This document shows, one piece after another, positions 62,680 to 64,000 of a stretch of 64,000 bases of DNA; the stretch's first letter is position 1; the number at the start of each line of letters is the position of its first letter. A program made the translations under genes and the position numbers. Under the pieces are notes generated by a model. It did no database searches. It saw only the letters and a program-made list of their open reading frames with translations, and was not told the origin of the DNA. Origin of the DNA: Zerene cesonia (lineage: Eukaryota; Arthropoda; Insecta; Lepidoptera; Pieridae); contig NC_052104.1 in the NCBI RefSeq assembly GCF_012273895.1, positions 7,006,001 through 7,070,000 of the forward strand, written 5' to 3'.

Positions 62680-64000
62680 ATCATAGTCTTTGAGACCAGA
62701 CCAGTTACCAGACGTAAACTTAGGGACCATCGATGAATTACTATTAATCATACAATTCTACGTGTTTTAACCCCTCTCCCTCCTTTTAACATTTTAAAAA
62801 CTCCTCCCCCATGATGTGACGTGTGTTACGTACATACTAAAGTGTGTAACATATAAAACGTAAAAGTTTTATATTTTTTACATTTTTTTTTCATTTTTAT
62901 AAGTAATAAATTTAGATCAAGGTTGTTAACGTGTGAGTTATTATCTCACGAAGCTTTTGACCCCTCTGTCCCTTGTCACACAATGTAACATTTCAGTTGT
63001 AACTTACCCGTTTTTAACGTGTGATTTACTCTATGGATGACCGCCTAGGATCAGGAGATAGATGAGGAGAAGTTTCATTGCAGGGCTGTAGGACTGGACT
63101 ATAAACATAGCATATGTTAACAACAGTACATAATATGTAATAGTCGAGATAAAATCTGTTCTAGTTCACATCCATCAAAATAGAAGGGACATATGAAACA
63201 GTTAGGCAAGAACCGGTCCTTGTACATAGTGCCTTTCAATTAAAAGTAACCATTTATTATGTTGATATACACATGCAGGAGTTATAAGTCGGCTTATTAT
63301 CAAAGATCCTTAGAACTTTACTTCATACATTCTACAAGATTTTCAAATAATTTATTTGAATTAATTATGGTTCAAGTTCTAAGATTAAATAAATTGTTGA
63401 TGTGGATAATAGCAGTTTTCCGAAGATATTTCTGCTTTTGTTTTCTTCGAAGCTTGGTTTTTAACTAATTCGGTACTTTTATTTCCTTCTTGTCAATTTT
63501 AAACAAGAAGATGATTTCAACGCTGTTAAGAAGATGTAAAGTATGCATATTTTCTAGCCTCCGATTGCGGTCATTGTTATCCACATAAAATCTCAGTATA
63601 ATTTCTCAAAATCGGCATCTGTTTTAAATGAGTTCGTTCAACGTCATAAAACATCTGAACCACATTTGAAGTCGTCGTTACATGCAACTATATAATCTTT
63701 ATCTCGTTAAGTTAATCTTTTAACAGTAAATTATACAGTTGTCAACGTTACGGCGCGTGTGGTGAAAGCAAGGTGGTCGTCGGCCAGGGCCACACCTCTG
63801 CTTTCTTGCTCATTCACGTTTGTAGCTTTAGGATGTACCTTTGTACCTACGTACTACTTCTATCTACGAATTGAGCTATTTACAGATTGATGCTATGCTT
63901 TATTCTTTTCGTTATAATTCGTTATTTTATATTAATTTTGGTTATCTATCCTGTTATCAGAATATTTTACGTGTTAGTTCTTGTTGCTACTTCTTAAATT
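62680..64000 (+). other. Fer intron to window end, no gene seen
   Basis: AT-rich with a small GC-richer patch at 63745-63810 (GGCGCGTGTGGTGAAAGCAAG). No open exon with good splice sites. The ORF at 63259-63468 looks random. Confidence 0.4.

Noticed and set aside
1..64000. CRISPR arrays, phage or bacterial defence systems, endogenous virus genes
   Set aside because: The window is intron-rich insect nuclear DNA. I saw no regularly spaced direct repeats and no viral gag, pol or env frames.

Overview
This is a 64 kb piece of an AT-rich insect nuclear genome, almost certainly from a moth or butterfly. Its genes have short exons with GT-AG introns. They encode conserved animal proteins, and the gaps between them hold dispersed repeats of lepidopteran type: Helitron-like elements with a hairpin and a CTAG-T end, a poly-A SINE, and a SINE tail ending in GATGAT units. 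There are no prokaryotic operons, CRISPR arrays or viral genes.

Layout from left to right. (1) 1-6400, minus strand: most of the cohesin kleisin Rad21, whose C-terminus lies off the left edge. It is head-to-head with (2) 6850-8480, plus strand: ribosomal protein L15 (eL15), complete. (3) About 8500-9630, plus: exon-like segments without an ORF, whose introns carry two box C/D snoRNA candidates. One has a 12-nt U14-like guide for 18S rRNA. (4) 11741-15830, minus: a TMUB1/2-type membrane protein with a ubiquitin-like domain, complete in 8 coding exons. (5) 16-27 kb: no gene recognised, several repeats. (6) About 27030-32640, plus: an AT-hook plus bZIP transcription factor, best matched to Xrp1, with a long spliced out-of-frame upstream ORF overlapping its start. 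(7) 33117-33674, minus: part of a THAP-domain gene. (8) 35830-44769, minus: translation initiation factor eIF4B, complete in 14 coding exons. (9) 47105 to beyond the right edge, plus: the first two coding exons of a Fer/Fps F-BAR tyrosine kinase, followed by more than 15 kb of intron.

For the four multi-exon genes Rad21, RpL15, TMUB and eIF4B I checked splice phase exon by exon; every junction is in frame. RpL15, TMUB, eIF4B and the Xrp1-like ORF give whole-codon totals (204, 390, 530 and 514 aa). The genes are mostly unrelated housekeeping neighbours. One loose theme is translation: RpL15, snoRNAs for rRNA, eIF4B, and an Xrp1-like factor, which in Drosophila responds to ribosome and translation stress.

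The best points for follow-up are the overlapping uORF and C/EBP-like sites of the Xrp1-like gene, the snoRNA host-like unit behind RpL15, a 108-bp near-perfect palindrome at 34303-34410, and a TATA/initiator-like core promoter inside the Fer intron.
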